Positions 50,238-58,892 of a stretch of 64,000 bases of DNA are shown piece by piece. The DNA is from Halobacterium wangiae. GTDB taxonomy: Archaea > Halobacteriota > Halobacteria > Halobacteriales > Halobacteriaceae. The notes beneath the pieces are model-generated. The model worked only from the letters and a program-made list of their open reading frames with translations. It was not told the origin of the DNA and made no database searches. The position numbers and the translations under genes are program-made. The number at the start of each line of letters is the position of its first letter. Within the stretch, counting starts at the first letter, position 1. The stretch lies in the NCBI RefSeq assembly GCF_021249345.1, contig NZ_CP089588.1, forward strand, positions 2,604,001 through 2,668,000. Direction: 5' to 3'.

Positions 50238-52115
50238 ATGGCCCAGCAACGGACTCTGCTCCGCCCCGTGACGCGTGCGATCCACCGGGCGGAGCACGCA
50301 ACCGACCTCCGCGAGCGCGTCTGTGAGGCCGCCGTCTCGGCGGGCTACGAGACCGCCTGTTACCTCGAAGGAGGCGAGACACTCACGGTGGCCGGTGAGG
50401 ACGGAGCGCGACCGCCGACCGACGCCGTCGACGCCGAATTCACGACGGTGGACGGCGACAGCCGGCACTGGATTCTCGTCCCCGTCTCGTACGGTGACAC
50501 TCGCTACGGCACGTTCGCGCTCGCCACCGACCACACCGTCGAGGACGAGACGCGCAGCGAGCGACTCGTCGGCGTCGGCGAGACCATCGGTCACGGCATC
50601 GCGAACACCGAGGAGATGCAGGCCCGCCAGCGGATCGCGGGAGAACTGCACGAGGAACGTCGACAGTTCGAGAAACTCCACAGCGTCGCCGCCCAGATGG
50701 TCGGCTGCGAGGACGAACAGAGCATCTACCAGCTTGCCATCGACGCCGCGGAGAACATCCTCGACTTCGACATCTGTGGCATCGACGTCGTTGAGGGCGA
50801 CTGGCTCGTCCCGAAGGCGCTCTCGACGGACATGGAGTCCTCGGACTCCGAACGCATCCCCACGGACGAGGGGGTCGCCGGGGAGACGTTCCAGGAGAGC
50901 AAACGTATCATCGTCGCGGACGTCAGCGAGTACGCGGACGCCGACCCCACGAACCCCGACTACCGGTCCATCCTGAGCATCCCCATCGAGGGCGTCGGCG
51001 TGTTCCAGGCGGCCTCCGAGCGCCGCGACGCGTTCTCGGACCGCGACGCGGAACTCGCCGAACTGTTGATGGCCCACGTCGCCGAGACCCTCAAGCGACT
51101 CCGCTCGGAGGAGGCCCTCCGGGAGAGCGAGGAGAAGTACCGCACGCTCGTCGAACAGAGCCACGACGCGGTCGCCATCTTCCGTGACGGCAGCTACGAG
51201 TTCGTGAACGACCGCGCGACCGAACTGTTCGGCCGGGACGAAGAGGCGCTCAGGAACGCCGAGGGCTGGTCACTCATCCACCCCGAGGACCGCGCGGAAC
51301 TCCGGGCCATCCACGAGGAACTCGTCGTCGAAGCCGGCCGCCAGCGCACGTTCGAGGCGCGCATCAGGCGGCCGAGTGGCGACGTTCGGTACTGCGAGTT
51401 CAGCGTCACCAGCATCGACTACGACGGCGACGTGGCGTCGCTGTCCTCGATCCGCGACATCACCGAGCGGAAGGAACGCGAGTGGGAACTCGAACGCCAG
51501 AACGAACGTCTCGAGGAGTTCGCGAGCGTCGTCAGCCACGACCTCCGGAGCCCAATCAACGTCGCCCAGGGGAGCGTCGACCTCACCCAGCAGACCGGCG
51601 AGGAGGAACACCTCGACCGGGCAGAGGACGCGCTCGAACGGATGGAGGCGCTCGTCGAGGACATCCTCGACCTCGCCAGGCAGGGCAGGCACGTCGACGA
51701 GACGGAGCCGGTCGACCTGGCCGAGGTCGGAACCGAGGCGTGGGAGTCCGTCGACGCACCCGACGCGACGCTCGCGACGGACGTCGCGGCGACCGTGGCG
51801 GCGGACCGCGGCCGCCTCCGCGAACTGTTCGAGAACCTCTTCCGGAACGCCGTCGAGCACGCCGGCGAGGACGTGACGGTGACGCTGACAGACTGCGAGG
51901 ATGGATTCGCGGTCGTCGACGACGGACCGGGGATTCCGGACGGCGCCCACGAGGCCGTGTTCGAGCGGGGGTACACGTCCGTGGACGACGGTACAGGGTT
52001 CGGTCTCGCCATCGTGGAGAACATCGCGGAGGCCCACGACTGGACCATCGAGGCCGTCCCCACCGACGGACCAGGGGCGCGCTTCGAGATCACCGGCGTG
52101 AACCGCGCCGACTGA
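50238..52115 (+). CDS. GAF-GAF-PAS sensor histidine kinase
   Basis: The 625-residue protein is cytoplasmic with no clear membrane helix. Order of domains: a weak GAF-like region (about 10-130, ending in GDTRYGTFALATDH); a typical GAF domain (about 145-285, with FDICGIDVVEGDWLVPKAL and YRSILSIPI); a PAS domain (about 295-420, EEKYRTLVEQSHDAVAIF to SIRDITERKERE). HisKA with His434 (SHDLRSP) follows, and then HATPase with NAVEHAGED, DDGPGIPDG and GTGFGLAIVE. The start codon follows the HalX gene stop without a gap. It should phosphorylate that regulator at Asp54. The signal sensed by the GAF and PAS domains is unknown. Confidence 0.92.
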   Translation: MAQQRTLLRPVTRAIHRAEHATDLRERVCEAAVSAGYETACYLEGGETLTVAGEDGARPPTDAVDAEFTTVDGDSRHWILVPVSYGDTRYGTFALATDHTVEDETRSERLVGVGETIGHGIANTEEMQARQRIAGELHEERRQFEKLHSVAAQMVGCEDEQSIYQLAIDAAENILDFDICGIDVVEGDWLVPKALSTDMESSDSERIPTDEGVAGETFQESKRIIVADVSEYADADPTNPDYRSILSIPIEGVGVFQAASERRDAFSDRDAELAELLMAHVAETLKRLRSEEALRESEEKYRTLVEQSHDAVAIFRDGSYEFVNDRATELFGRDEEALRNAEGWSLIHPEDRAELRAIHEELVVEAGRQRTFEARIRRPSGDVRYCEFSVTSIDYDGDVASLSSIRDITERKEREWELERQNERLEEFASVVSHDLRSPINVAQGSVDLTQQTGEEEHLDRAEDALERMEALVEDILDLARQGRHVDETEPVDLAEVGTEAWESVDAPDATLATDVAATVAADRGRLRELFENLFRNAVEHAGEDVTVTLTDCEDGFAVVDDGPGIPDGAHEAVFERGYTSVDDGTGFGLAIVENIAEAHDWTIEAVPTDGPGARFEITGVNRAD

Positions 52116-52124
52116 CGGCCCGTT

Positions 52125-52559
52125 CTACGACTCGTCGAGGGAGCGTGCGATGTCCGCGAGCCCCTCGCTCGGCGGTTCGAAGGCGTCGTAGCTGGCGGAC
52201 TCGCCGGGCGCTCGGACGCCGTACTTGAAGCCGGCCTCGACGACGTCGACGTGGACCGACCGGCCCGCTTCGAGGTGCTTCGCGTCGACCCACGTCGCGA
52301 GGTGGTTGTCCGCGCTGCCCGGGTCGCGAGCGAGCGACGGCGTCTCGTACGCGCCCCGGATCGCCGGTTCGCCGCCCGGGAGACGCGCTAGCTGGGTCCG
52401 GTACTCCGTACCGTCGAGGACGAGCCGAACGACGTCGCCTGCGGGGAAGTCGTCGGCCGCGTCCGCTGGCAACTGGATCTCGCGGCGTCGCGTGCCCCCT
52501 GCGCGGGCGAGCGTGCCCACGACGGTCGGCACGCTGTCGTCGGTGACGCGGTCGGGCAT
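52125..52559 (-). CDS. haloarchaeal protein of unknown function, DUF7112-like
   Basis: The 144-residue protein is strand-rich with a regular order of motifs: TLARAGGTRRREIQLPAD, VVRLVLDGTEYRTQL, GAYETPSLARDPGSADNHLA and VDVVEAGFKYGVRAPGE. I associate it with DUF7112, which has no function assigned. There are no membrane helices or enzyme motifs. The order of strands with turn-forming prolines would fit a small beta barrel. It converges with the kinase gene, nine bases between stops. Confidence 0.65.
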   Translation of the reverse strand: MPDRVTDDSVPTVVGTLARAGGTRRREIQLPADAADDFPAGDVVRLVLDGTEYRTQLARLPGGEPAIRGAYETPSLARDPGSADNHLATWVDAKHLEAGRSVHVDVVEAGFKYGVRAPGESASYDAFEPPSEGLADIARSLDES

Positions 52560-52605
52560 ACCTGCGCTGTCGGTGCCCGCGCGTAAAACGAGGTCGGTTA
52601 TTCGG

Positions 52606-52899
52606 TTATCTGCCCCGCTGGCGGTACCGCTTCATGACCTCTAGTCCCTCGATTACGCCACCCAGCAGGGCGGTGAGGACGGCGAAGATGACCGTGAACC
52701 AGAACCCGATGGCGGTGAAGGTCTCGGCGTTCGGGCTCTCTACGACCCCGCGCAATAGCACCCACACCCCGAGTGTGACGGCGTAGAACACAGCTACCTT
52801 CACTGCCAGGCTGTGTCTCTCGAGGAAGGGTTCGTTCACCGTCTCCGTGCTAGCGTTCGAGTTCGAGCCGCTCTCGTACTCCGAGTCGACCCGGCTCAT
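52606..52899 (-). CDS. small two-helix membrane protein
   Basis: The 97-residue product has a polar, Ser/Glu-rich N-terminus (about 1-30), then two hydrophobic helices (about 33-50 and 62-83) and a basic tail (EVMKRYRQRGR). The basic tail suggests that the C-terminus lies inside the cell. I chose the ATG at 52899. I do not recognise the family. It is followed by the DUF7112-like gene on the same strand, 46 bases away. Confidence 0.6.
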   Translation of the reverse strand: MSRVDSEYESGSNSNASTETVNEPFLERHSLAVKVAVFYAVTLGVWVLLRGVVESPNAETFTAIGFWFTVIFAVLTALLGGVIEGLEVMKRYRQRGR

Positions 52900-53097
52900 A
52901 CTGTCTGAACGTAGGGGCGCCCGACGGAAGGAGGTTGGGTCGAGTTCGCCCACCGCTCGCTCGTTTCGTGGACTCACTCCGTTCGTCCACGTGGCTCACG
53001 GCTCGCTGCTCTCGCCGTTCGCTCTGTCTGTGGTCTCGCTCTGTTCGTTCACACGCCTAGCGATTCGCTTTTGCCAGTCCCCCACCAACCCCCGCAC

Positions 53098-53331
53098 ATG
53101 GACGTACCGATACCGGACGACCCCACCAGCGGCAACCGCAAGCACGCGGCGCTCGCCATCCTCCCGTTCCTGCTGCTCGGGCTTGCCGACGTCGTGTTGC
53201 TGCTCTTCTGGGGGCTCAACCCGCTGTGGGGGTTCGTCATCCTCCCGCCGATCCTCTTCATCAGTGTGCTCGGGTGGATCGCGTTCAAGTCCGGGTTCGT
53301 CCGCCACGAGGGCGTGACGGACGTCGAGTGA
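53098..53331 (+). CDS. small two-helix membrane protein
   Basis: The 77-residue product has a short acidic, proline-containing start (MDVPIPDDPTSG). A first helix (about 18-38) and a second (about 43-64) follow, then an acidic tail. Two GLNPLWG residues lie in the turn. Short proteins of this type occur widely in haloarchaea; I cannot give a secure family. I chose the ATG at 53098. The 200 bases upstream contain a CTC-rich stretch (52960-53070) without a visible gene. Its stop is three bases from the end of the convergent cyclase. Confidence 0.6.
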   Translation: MDVPIPDDPTSGNRKHAALAILPFLLLGLADVVLLLFWGLNPLWGFVILPPILFISVLGWIAFKSGFVRHEGVTDVE

Positions 53332-53334
53332 GGA

Positions 53335-53970
53335 CTAGTCGCTGACGGCGACCGCTCGTACCGGCGCACCGTCGGCGTCGACCGGCAGCGGGTAGGCGTG
53401 GACGACGACGCGTTCGGGGAGCGGAGCGAGGTTCGTCAGGTTCTCCAGGATCAGGCAGCCGTTGCCGAGGAGTGCACGGTGGGCCGGGAAGTCCGCCGGT
53501 TCGTCGCCGCCGGCGTTCTCGGTCGGTGTCGGGTCCACGCTCGGCGCGTTGAGTCCGACGTGACAGTTCTGGTCGGCACACTGCTCGGCCGCCGCTGCCG
53601 TCAGGTACGGGTGGTCGAAGTAGCACTCCTCGCCCCACCGGTCGGCGAACCCGGTGTCGAAGACGAGCAGGTCTGCGTCCGTCTCCGGGACGCTGTCGGC
53701 ACCGATCGCTGCTCTGGCTTCGTAGTCGGTGCAGTCCACGACTCGCGCGTCGAAGCGGAACGTCTCGACGTCGTACGCCCCGAGCGTCGCTCCGTCCTCC
53801 TGGAGGTGCGCCGGGGCGTCGACGTGCGTGCCCGAGTGAGTGGTGCACGCGATCTCGGCCACCCGGTAGCCGTCCGCGGCCACGGTGGCGTGCGGAGTCA
53901 CCGACGCCGCGGGGTCGCCCGGGTACGGCAGTCCCGAACCGAGTTCGTGGGAGAGGTCGTGCAGTGGCAT
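53335..53970 (-). CDS. cyclase-family metal hydrolase (kynurenine formamidase-like)
   Basis: The 211-residue protein belongs to the cyclase family (PF04199-type). Its metal motif HSGTHVDAPAHLQ lies near residues 45-57, and the opening DLSHELGSGLPYPGDPA is also typical. Members include arylformamidase KynB and isatin hydrolase, which open a ring or amide with a manganese or zinc site. The C-terminal strand NLAPLPERVVVHAYPLP agrees. I chose the ATG at 53970, directly before the family's first motif. No tryptophan-breakdown genes are near, so the substrate is open. Confidence 0.82.
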   Translation of the reverse strand: MPLHDLSHELGSGLPYPGDPAASVTPHATVAADGYRVAEIACTTHSGTHVDAPAHLQEDGATLGAYDVETFRFDARVVDCTDYEARAAIGADSVPETDADLLVFDTGFADRWGEECYFDHPYLTAAAAEQCADQNCHVGLNAPSVDPTPTENAGGDEPADFPAHRALLGNGCLILENLTNLAPLPERVVVHAYPLPVDADGAPVRAVAVSD

Positions 53971-54030
53971 CGGTGGGTCGTCGCCGGCTACCACGCGGAC
54001 CCGGGTAAAACTTCCCGGACAGTAGCAAGG

Positions 54031-54037
54031 ATTAAGC
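54031..54037 (+). promoter_or_regulatory. TATA box of a small membrane protein gene
   Basis: The run attaagc is centred 26 bases before the ATG at 54060 and supports a leaderless start there. Confidence 0.5.
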
Positions 54038-54059
54038 GCGACGTGGCGCAGTACGCCGT

Positions 54060-54362
54060 ATGGGAATCGTCGTCGCCGCGGTCTACGGCACCCTCGCCGT
54101 CGCGCTGCTCGCGGGCGGTCGCTCGCTGTACGCCGCCGAGTCGATGGACCCCGTGCCGCTGTACGACCCGGAGACGACGTCCGACCCTCGCGCCCTGGCT
54201 CGCGTTCTCGGTCTCTCGCTGGTGGCGTTCGCGCTCGCCACCCTGGCGTTCGCCGCCTTCGAGGCACTCGACCGGACCACCGGCGTCGTCGTCGCCGGCT
54301 ACGCCGTCGTCGTCCTCTGTATCGCCCTGCTCACCGCGGCACGCACGCGGAAGTACGAGTGA
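54060..54362 (+). CDS. small membrane protein with three helices
   Basis: The 100-residue product has hydrophobic segments at about 3-22, 46-68 and 74-93. The loop between the first two (MDPVPLYDPETTSDPRALAR) is polar and holds conserved-looking prolines, and the tail is basic. It resembles small haloarchaeal membrane proteins without a role. The stop TGA ends directly before the stop of the convergent amidohydrolase gene. Confidence 0.6.
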   Translation: MGIVVAAVYGTLAVALLAGGRSLYAAESMDPVPLYDPETTSDPRALARVLGLSLVAFALATLAFAAFEALDRTTGVVVAGYAVVVLCIALLTAARTRKYE

Positions 54363-55583
54363 TCAGGCGAGCACTCGTCGGCCGTCCACGTACGTCTGGT
54401 GGACGTCGCGAACTGTCGTGATGTCCGCCAGCGGGTCGCCGTCGAGCACAGCGAAGTCCGCGCGGTTGCCCGGTGCCAGCGTACCGACGTCGTCGCGTGG
54501 GAGCGTCCGGGCGGCGACCCGCGTGCCGGCCTGCAGCGCCTCCATCTCGCTCATTCCGACCTCGGAGACGAACAGTTCCATCTCCAGGGCGTTCTCGCCG
54601 TGGGGGACGAGGTCCGGCCCCATGAAGTCCGTGCCTGCCGCGATGGGAACGTCCGCGTCGTAGGCTCGCCGCACCGACTCGAGGTGGGCCTCGCGGGCAT
54701 CCTGTGACTTGCGGAGCCCCCACTCGGGCACGCCGAAGTCGTCTCCATTCTCGGTGATGCGGTGCATGATGGCCAGCGTTGGGACGAACGTGGCGTCCCG
54801 TGCAGAGAGGAGTTCCAGGCAGCGGTCGTCGAGGGAGAAGCCGTGCTCGATCGTCGAGACACCGTTCTCCAGGGCCGCCACGATGCCCGCCGTGCCCTGG
54901 GCGTGGGCCGCCACGTCGACACCGACGCGGTCGGCTTCCCGGGTCATCGCGCGTATCTCATCGTCCGTGAACTGCCGGACGTCCGGGGTGTCCCGCTCGC
55001 TCAGGACGCCGCCGGTGGTCATGATCTTCAGGCAGTCGACGCCGGTGCGGATGCGCTTGCGCGCCTCAAGGCGGCAGTCGTCGGCGCCGTCCGCGAGCGT
55101 CGACAGCGGCGTCCCGTCCGCCACTCGCTCGTAGGGGGCGCCGTGGACGTCGCCGTGACCGCCGGTCTGGGAGATCGCGCGACCACTCGTGAACACGCGC
55201 GGCCCTGGCACCTCGTCCGTGGCGACGGCCTCTCGGAGACCCAGACCGACCGAACTTCCGAGGTCGCGGACGCTAGTGAAGCCGGCGGCCGCGAGCGACC
55301 GGAGGTCCGCCGTGGCGCGCGCCGCGGCCAGCGACTCCGGCACCGTCATCCACTGTTCGACGTCCAGCGTGCGTGCGCCCTGCAGGTGGACGTGGGCGTC
55401 GACGAACCCCGGGACGATGGTCCGGCCGGGGAACTCTACCCGCTCCGCGCCCGAGGGGACGTCCAGTTCCTCGCGGTCGCCGATTGCCTCGACCGTGCCG
55501 TCGTCGGCAACGACGATGCGCCCGTCCTGGACGACGTCGTCCCGCCTGCCGTCGACAACTCGTGGTGCGTCGAACACTCGCAT
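54363..55583 (-). CDS. metal-dependent amidohydrolase
   Basis: The 406-residue enzyme has the amidohydrolase form: an N-terminal beta domain (1-55), His64-x-His66 (VDAHVHLQG), LKIMTTGG with the lysine or carboxylated-lysine place near residue 190, AHAQG, IEHGFSLDD and a late aspartate in AAGTDFMGPDLVPHGE. This pattern is that of the prolidase/imidazolonepropionase-related group (COG1228), which hydrolyses Xaa-Pro dipeptides and similar amides. It is not a second hutI: the active-site neighbourhood differs and the hut operon is 44 kb away. The start is the ATG at 55583. The DICT gene upstream ends 37 bases before it. Confidence 0.85.
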   Translation of the reverse strand: MRVFDAPRVVDGRRDDVVQDGRIVVADDGTVEAIGDREELDVPSGAERVEFPGRTIVPGFVDAHVHLQGARTLDVEQWMTVPESLAAARATADLRSLAAAGFTSVRDLGSSVGLGLREAVATDEVPGPRVFTSGRAISQTGGHGDVHGAPYERVADGTPLSTLADGADDCRLEARKRIRTGVDCLKIMTTGGVLSERDTPDVRQFTDDEIRAMTREADRVGVDVAAHAQGTAGIVAALENGVSTIEHGFSLDDRCLELLSARDATFVPTLAIMHRITENGDDFGVPEWGLRKSQDAREAHLESVRRAYDADVPIAAGTDFMGPDLVPHGENALEMELFVSEVGMSEMEALQAGTRVAARTLPRDDVGTLAPGNRADFAVLDGDPLADITTVRDVHQTYVDGRRVLA

Positions 55584-55620
55584 GCCCCGGCGTTCGCGCG
55601 CCGGCGTGAAAGCCTTGCCC

Positions 55621-56328
55621 TCAGACCGACTGCTCGAGCGCGTCGAGGGCGTCGAGCGCCTCCTCGACCAGTGCCGCGTCGTACGTCCAGACGCCGTAGT
55701 AGCCGCCGTCGTGGCGCTCTTCGGCGAGCAGCGCCGACGCCTGGTGGTCGTCGCCGCCGCCGTCGAACACGACGAACCACGTTGCCGCGATCTCTAGGCT
55801 GTCCTCCCGGTGGACGGTGACGCCGCTCGGCGCCGCGACGTCGACGTCCGGCGTCCCGTAGACGTGCACGTCGAGGCCGCCTCTCGAGAGGTTCGTGTAC
55901 GTCTCGCGCTGTGGCCGGAACTTCGAGAGGTGCTGGAACCCTGCGTGGAGGCGCCCGTCGTTCGCACGCCACGCCCGGTCCTCTATCTCTCGGGAGGCCT
56001 GGACCATCTGGTGGTGGCTGTACGACGTGAACGTCGTGCGGTCGAGGTGTTCCAGCAGCGGACTGTAGGAGACGTCCTCGCCGACCGTTCGCGCGCTCCC
56101 GTCGGTGAGCGCACGCAGCGCGTCGATGCCGACGGCCGCGAGGTACTCCTCGCCGTCCGAGAGCACCGCGTACTCCGGTCGGTCGTCCGCGTCTGCCTCC
56201 ACGACGACGACGTTCTGGGACGCGAAGTACGCCCGCAGGTCCGAGACGATGGCCGTCTCCGGGTCCGTGTAGACAGTGAGCGTCTTCTCGCGCCCACGAA
56301 CCTGGTCGATGACTCCGCGGAGGCTCAT
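55621..56328 (-). CDS. DICT sensory-domain protein
   Basis: The 235-residue protein matches the DICT domain family: it opens with SLRGVIDQVRGREKTLTVYT, has an FTSYSHHQMVQASREIEDRAWR helix in two parts, and VHVYGTPDVD followed by FVVFDGGGDDHQASALLAEE. DICT domains accompany two-component and diguanylate signalling proteins in bacteria, where they are thought to sense light or other cues. Here it stands alone, with no output domain, as in other haloarchaea. I chose the ATG at 56328. A gene for a universal stress protein is divergent. Confidence 0.82.
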   Translation of the reverse strand: MSLRGVIDQVRGREKTLTVYTDPETAIVSDLRAYFASQNVVVVEADADDRPEYAVLSDGEEYLAAVGIDALRALTDGSARTVGEDVSYSPLLEHLDRTTFTSYSHHQMVQASREIEDRAWRANDGRLHAGFQHLSKFRPQRETYTNLSRGGLDVHVYGTPDVDVAAPSGVTVHREDSLEIAATWFVVFDGGGDDHQASALLAEERHDGGYYGVWTYDAALVEEALDALDALEQSV

Positions 56329-56405
56329 TGTCGGGGCTTTCCCTGCAGGGTACAAATGCGTTGTTGCCGCCGCGAGACCCTCCGCATTCGTCGCGCTCCC
56401 CCGAC

Positions 56406-56412
56406 ATTTATG
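56406..56412 (+). promoter_or_regulatory. TATA box of the universal stress protein gene
   Basis: The run atttatg is centred 27 bases before the ATG at 56436 and rejects the longer open frame from 56328. Confidence 0.65.
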
Positions 56413-56435
56413 GTCGGTGCCCGAGCGCCTGGGGT

Positions 56436-56882
56436 ATGGACCGAGCGATTGCAGTGGTCGAAGCCAGCGACTCCGCGAAAGCCCTCGTCCGCGAAGCCGG
56501 CGAACTCGCCGCGGGCGTCGGTGCCGAACTCGTCCTCGTCCACGTCACCACCGACGAGGAGTACTCCGAGCGCCGCGAGGCGATGGCGAGCATCCCCGAC
56601 CTGGACGTCAACTACACCCTCGACGAGGCCGTCGACGGTGCCCGGAAGTTCGCCCGGGACGTCGGCCGCGACGTACTGGCGGACGTCGACATCGACGCGG
56701 AGGCCGTCGGCCGCATGGGCGAGAAGGGTGACGAGGTGCTCGCCCTCGCCGACGAACGGAACGCCGACCACATCTTCATTGCGGGCCGGAAGCGCTCCCC
56801 GACCGGGAAGGCGATCTTCGGCGACGTGACCCAGCGCATCATCCTCGAGTTCGACGGCGCCGTCACCGTCGTCACGACGTAA
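56436..56882 (+). CDS. universal stress protein (UspA family)
   Basis: The 148-residue protein has the UspA fold: DRAIAVVEASDSAKALVREA at the start, VLVHVTTDEE for the second strand, and the closing GRKRSPTGKAIFGDVTQRI with the G-x2-G-x9-G-(S/T)-type nucleotide loop in a modified form (G-R-K-R-S-P-T-G-K). The loop may still bind ATP. The middle helix bundle (45-95) is acidic. Role in stress is inferred from family only. It is divergent from the DICT gene and convergent with spoVR. Confidence 0.85.
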   Translation: MDRAIAVVEASDSAKALVREAGELAAGVGAELVLVHVTTDEEYSERREAMASIPDLDVNYTLDEAVDGARKFARDVGRDVLADVDIDAEAVGRMGEKGDEVLALADERNADHIFIAGRKRSPTGKAIFGDVTQRIILEFDGAVTVVTT

Positions 56883-56915
56883 CAGTCCGGCCGCCGTCGA
56901 GGCCGTCCGCTGCTC

Positions 56916-58892
56916 CTACAGCCAGTCGTCGGGTTTCGTGTCGTAGTCGAGTTCGTCGGCTGCGAGGTGTTCGACCGCGGCCCACGAGAGCTCCTCGACG
57001 GACAGGTCGTCGCCGTCGTACCGGAGTTCGACGCCGACCTCCTCGGGTTCCGGCTCGCGGTCGTTGCGGCGGGCGCGCTTCCGTTCGTTCTCCGGGATGC
57101 GCTTCGTGATGGTGTGGAGGACGACCGGGCGGCCCCACAGTTCGAAGACGCGTTCGAGTGTCGCTTCGGCGTTCTTCCGGTCGAGCATCACACCGTTGTA
57201 CTCGTGACAGAGCAGCAGTTCGCCGCGGTTCTCGTGGTTCGCGTCGTAGACGCCGATGGTCGGCTTCCCCAGGTTCGTGAACCGGAGCAGGAGCTTCTTC
57301 TTGACGTCCTCGGCGTCCGTGCTGGTGGCGCGGAGGTCCCCGCGCGTCTGGCTGTACTCGTAGGCGAAGTAGTCGTTGGCGTCGACGAACTCCTGGGTGA
57401 GGAACTCGTCGATGAACGTCACGTCGTTGTGGCTCTCGCGCACCCCGAACATCCGCTCCCAGCCGACCGTGAAGTCGACGCTGTCGAGGGCCTGCTCGAC
57501 GGTCGCGAAGCGCTCGTCCTCGAAGAGGTAGCGGCTGGTGGACTCCAGTTCGCCGCGGGTCACGCGCCGCAGGAACCCGCGGAACTGTGGCTTCGTCAGC
57601 GAGTAGTGGCGCCGTGCCAGCCCCTCGTAGGTGAACAGCTTCCAGGGGTAGCGGTCGACGTCGATCTCGCCCTCGCGGGCCGCGGCGAGCGCCTCGGCGT
57701 CCACGTACTCCTCGGGGAGCGTGGCCACGTCGTCGAGCGTCTCGCTGGTCACCGAGTCGAGGGCCTCCGGTGGAGCGAGTCGGTCCGCGACCTGCTGGAA
57801 GTCGACGGCGTCGTGGAAGTTCCGCCACGAGATGCCCTCGACGCGGAGCAGTCGTTCGAGTACCTCCCGCCGGTTCGCGCGGTTCTCGACGTACTCCCAG
57901 AGCTCTTTCCCGAGTTTGTACGGGTTGAAGCCGGGGCTGTTGAGCACCTGGGCCTGGTGGTCCGCGTAGTCGAGGAACTCGTCGGTGCCCGCGAACGCCT
58001 CCTCGCCCATCATCATCGACTCCCAGTACGCCGCCCACCCCTCGTTCATTACCTTCGTCGTGCGCTGGGGCGCGAAGTAGTACGCCTCCCGGCGCAGCAT
58101 CTCGACGACCTCCCGCTGCCAGTCCTCGAACTCCACGGCCTTGCCGGCGTCCTCGTCGTAGGCCTCCCCGTGTTCGCGGAGGAACGCGAGCAGGTCGTAC
58201 TCCGGTTCCGGCGGGAACTGGACGTCGTCGACGTCCGCTTCGAGGGCCTCCAGCCAGTCGTCGTCGAACACCTCCGCCCGCACCTCGTCGCTGACGCCCA
58301 GCGCCTCCAGGGTCTCGTCGACGGCCTCCGGGTCGCCGTCGGCGCTCTTCCGGTCGAACGCGCGGCGGTACTCGATGTTGTCCTCCAGCGTGAGCACCGT
58401 GTCGACGAACCGCTCGACGGCCTCGCGGTCGACCTCCGGGTCCGAGAGCACCTCCTCGATGCGCCGGGCGTGGCGTTCGAGCATCGCCGCGGCGTTCGGT
58501 CCGTCCTCGCTGCCGAACAGGCCGAACCACCGGTTGTTCGCGAAGAAGTCCGCGTGGGCCTCGACGTGCGTGATGACCGCCTTCTGGTCGGCCAGCGAGT
58601 TCGACTGCTGGAGGAACGCGTTCGAGGGGTTGTCGTTGTTCACGATCTCGAAGGCCTTCCCGCCGAGGAACTGGCGCTGCTTGCGCTGCTGTTCGTACTT
58701 CATCCCCCACCGCCAGTGGGGGTACCGCGTCTGGAACCCGTCGTAGGCGATGAGTTCGTTCATCTCGTCGTGGTCGACGATCCAGTAGTGGACGTCGTAC
58801 GGGTCGAGGCCGAGTTTGCGGGCGAGCGCGTTGGCTTCCCGCGTTGGCTCGGTCAGTTCCGCGGCCGTCTGTCGCTTCTCTCTGTCAATCAT
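56916..58892 (-). CDS. SpoVR-family protein
   Basis: The 658-residue protein is a member of the SpoVR/YcgB family: [20 protein letters not shown] near the start, [29 protein letters not shown], and [13 protein letters not shown] in the middle. The C-terminus (about 560-650) is acidic. Bacillus SpoVR affects spore cortex; archaea make no spores, so the role here differs and is unknown. It is the last gene of the prkA-prkA-yeaH-spoVR operon and its start overlaps the end of the DUF444 gene by eight bases. E. coli YcgB is co-regulated with YeaG and YeaH, which supports one pathway. Confidence 0.93.
   Translation of the reverse strand: MIDREKRQTAAELTEPTREANALARKLGLDPYDVHYWIVDHDEMNELIAYDGFQTRYPHWRWGMKYEQQRKQRQFLGGKAFEIVNNDNPSNAFLQQSNSLADQKAVITHVEAHADFFANNRWFGLFGSEDGPNAAAMLERHARRIEEVLSDPEVDREAVERFVDTVLTLEDNIEYRRAFDRKSADGDPEAVDETLEALGVSDEVRAEVFDDDWLEALEADVDDVQFPPEPEYDLLAFLREHGEAYDEDAGKAVEFEDWQREVVEMLRREAYYFAPQRTTKVMNEGWAAYWESMMMGEEAFAGTDEFLDYADHQAQVLNSPGFNPYKLGKELWEYVENRANRREVLERLLRVEGISWRNFHDAVDFQQVADRLAPPEALDSVTSETLDDVATLPEEYVDAEALAAAREGEIDVDRYPWKLFTYEGLARRHYSLTKPQFRGFLRRVTRGELESTSRYLFEDERFATVEQALDSVDFTVGWERMFGVRESHNDVTFIDEFLTQEFVDANDYFAYEYSQTRGDLRATSTDAEDVKKKLLLRFTNLGKPTIGVYDANHENRGELLLCHEYNGVMLDRKNAEATLERVFELWGRPVVLHTITKRIPENERKRARRNDREPEPEEVGVELRYDGDDLSVEELSWAAVEHLAADELDYDTKPDDWL

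Noticed and set aside
52960-53070. CTC-rich, repetitive-looking stretch before the small membrane protein gene
   Set aside because: No exact repeats, no stem long enough to be convincing and no open frame with coding character. It looks like ordinary intergenic DNA.
54363-55583. Second imidazolonepropionase
   Set aside because: It shares the amidohydrolase fold but lacks the specific hutI segments and lies far from the hut genes; a dipeptidase-type role fits better.
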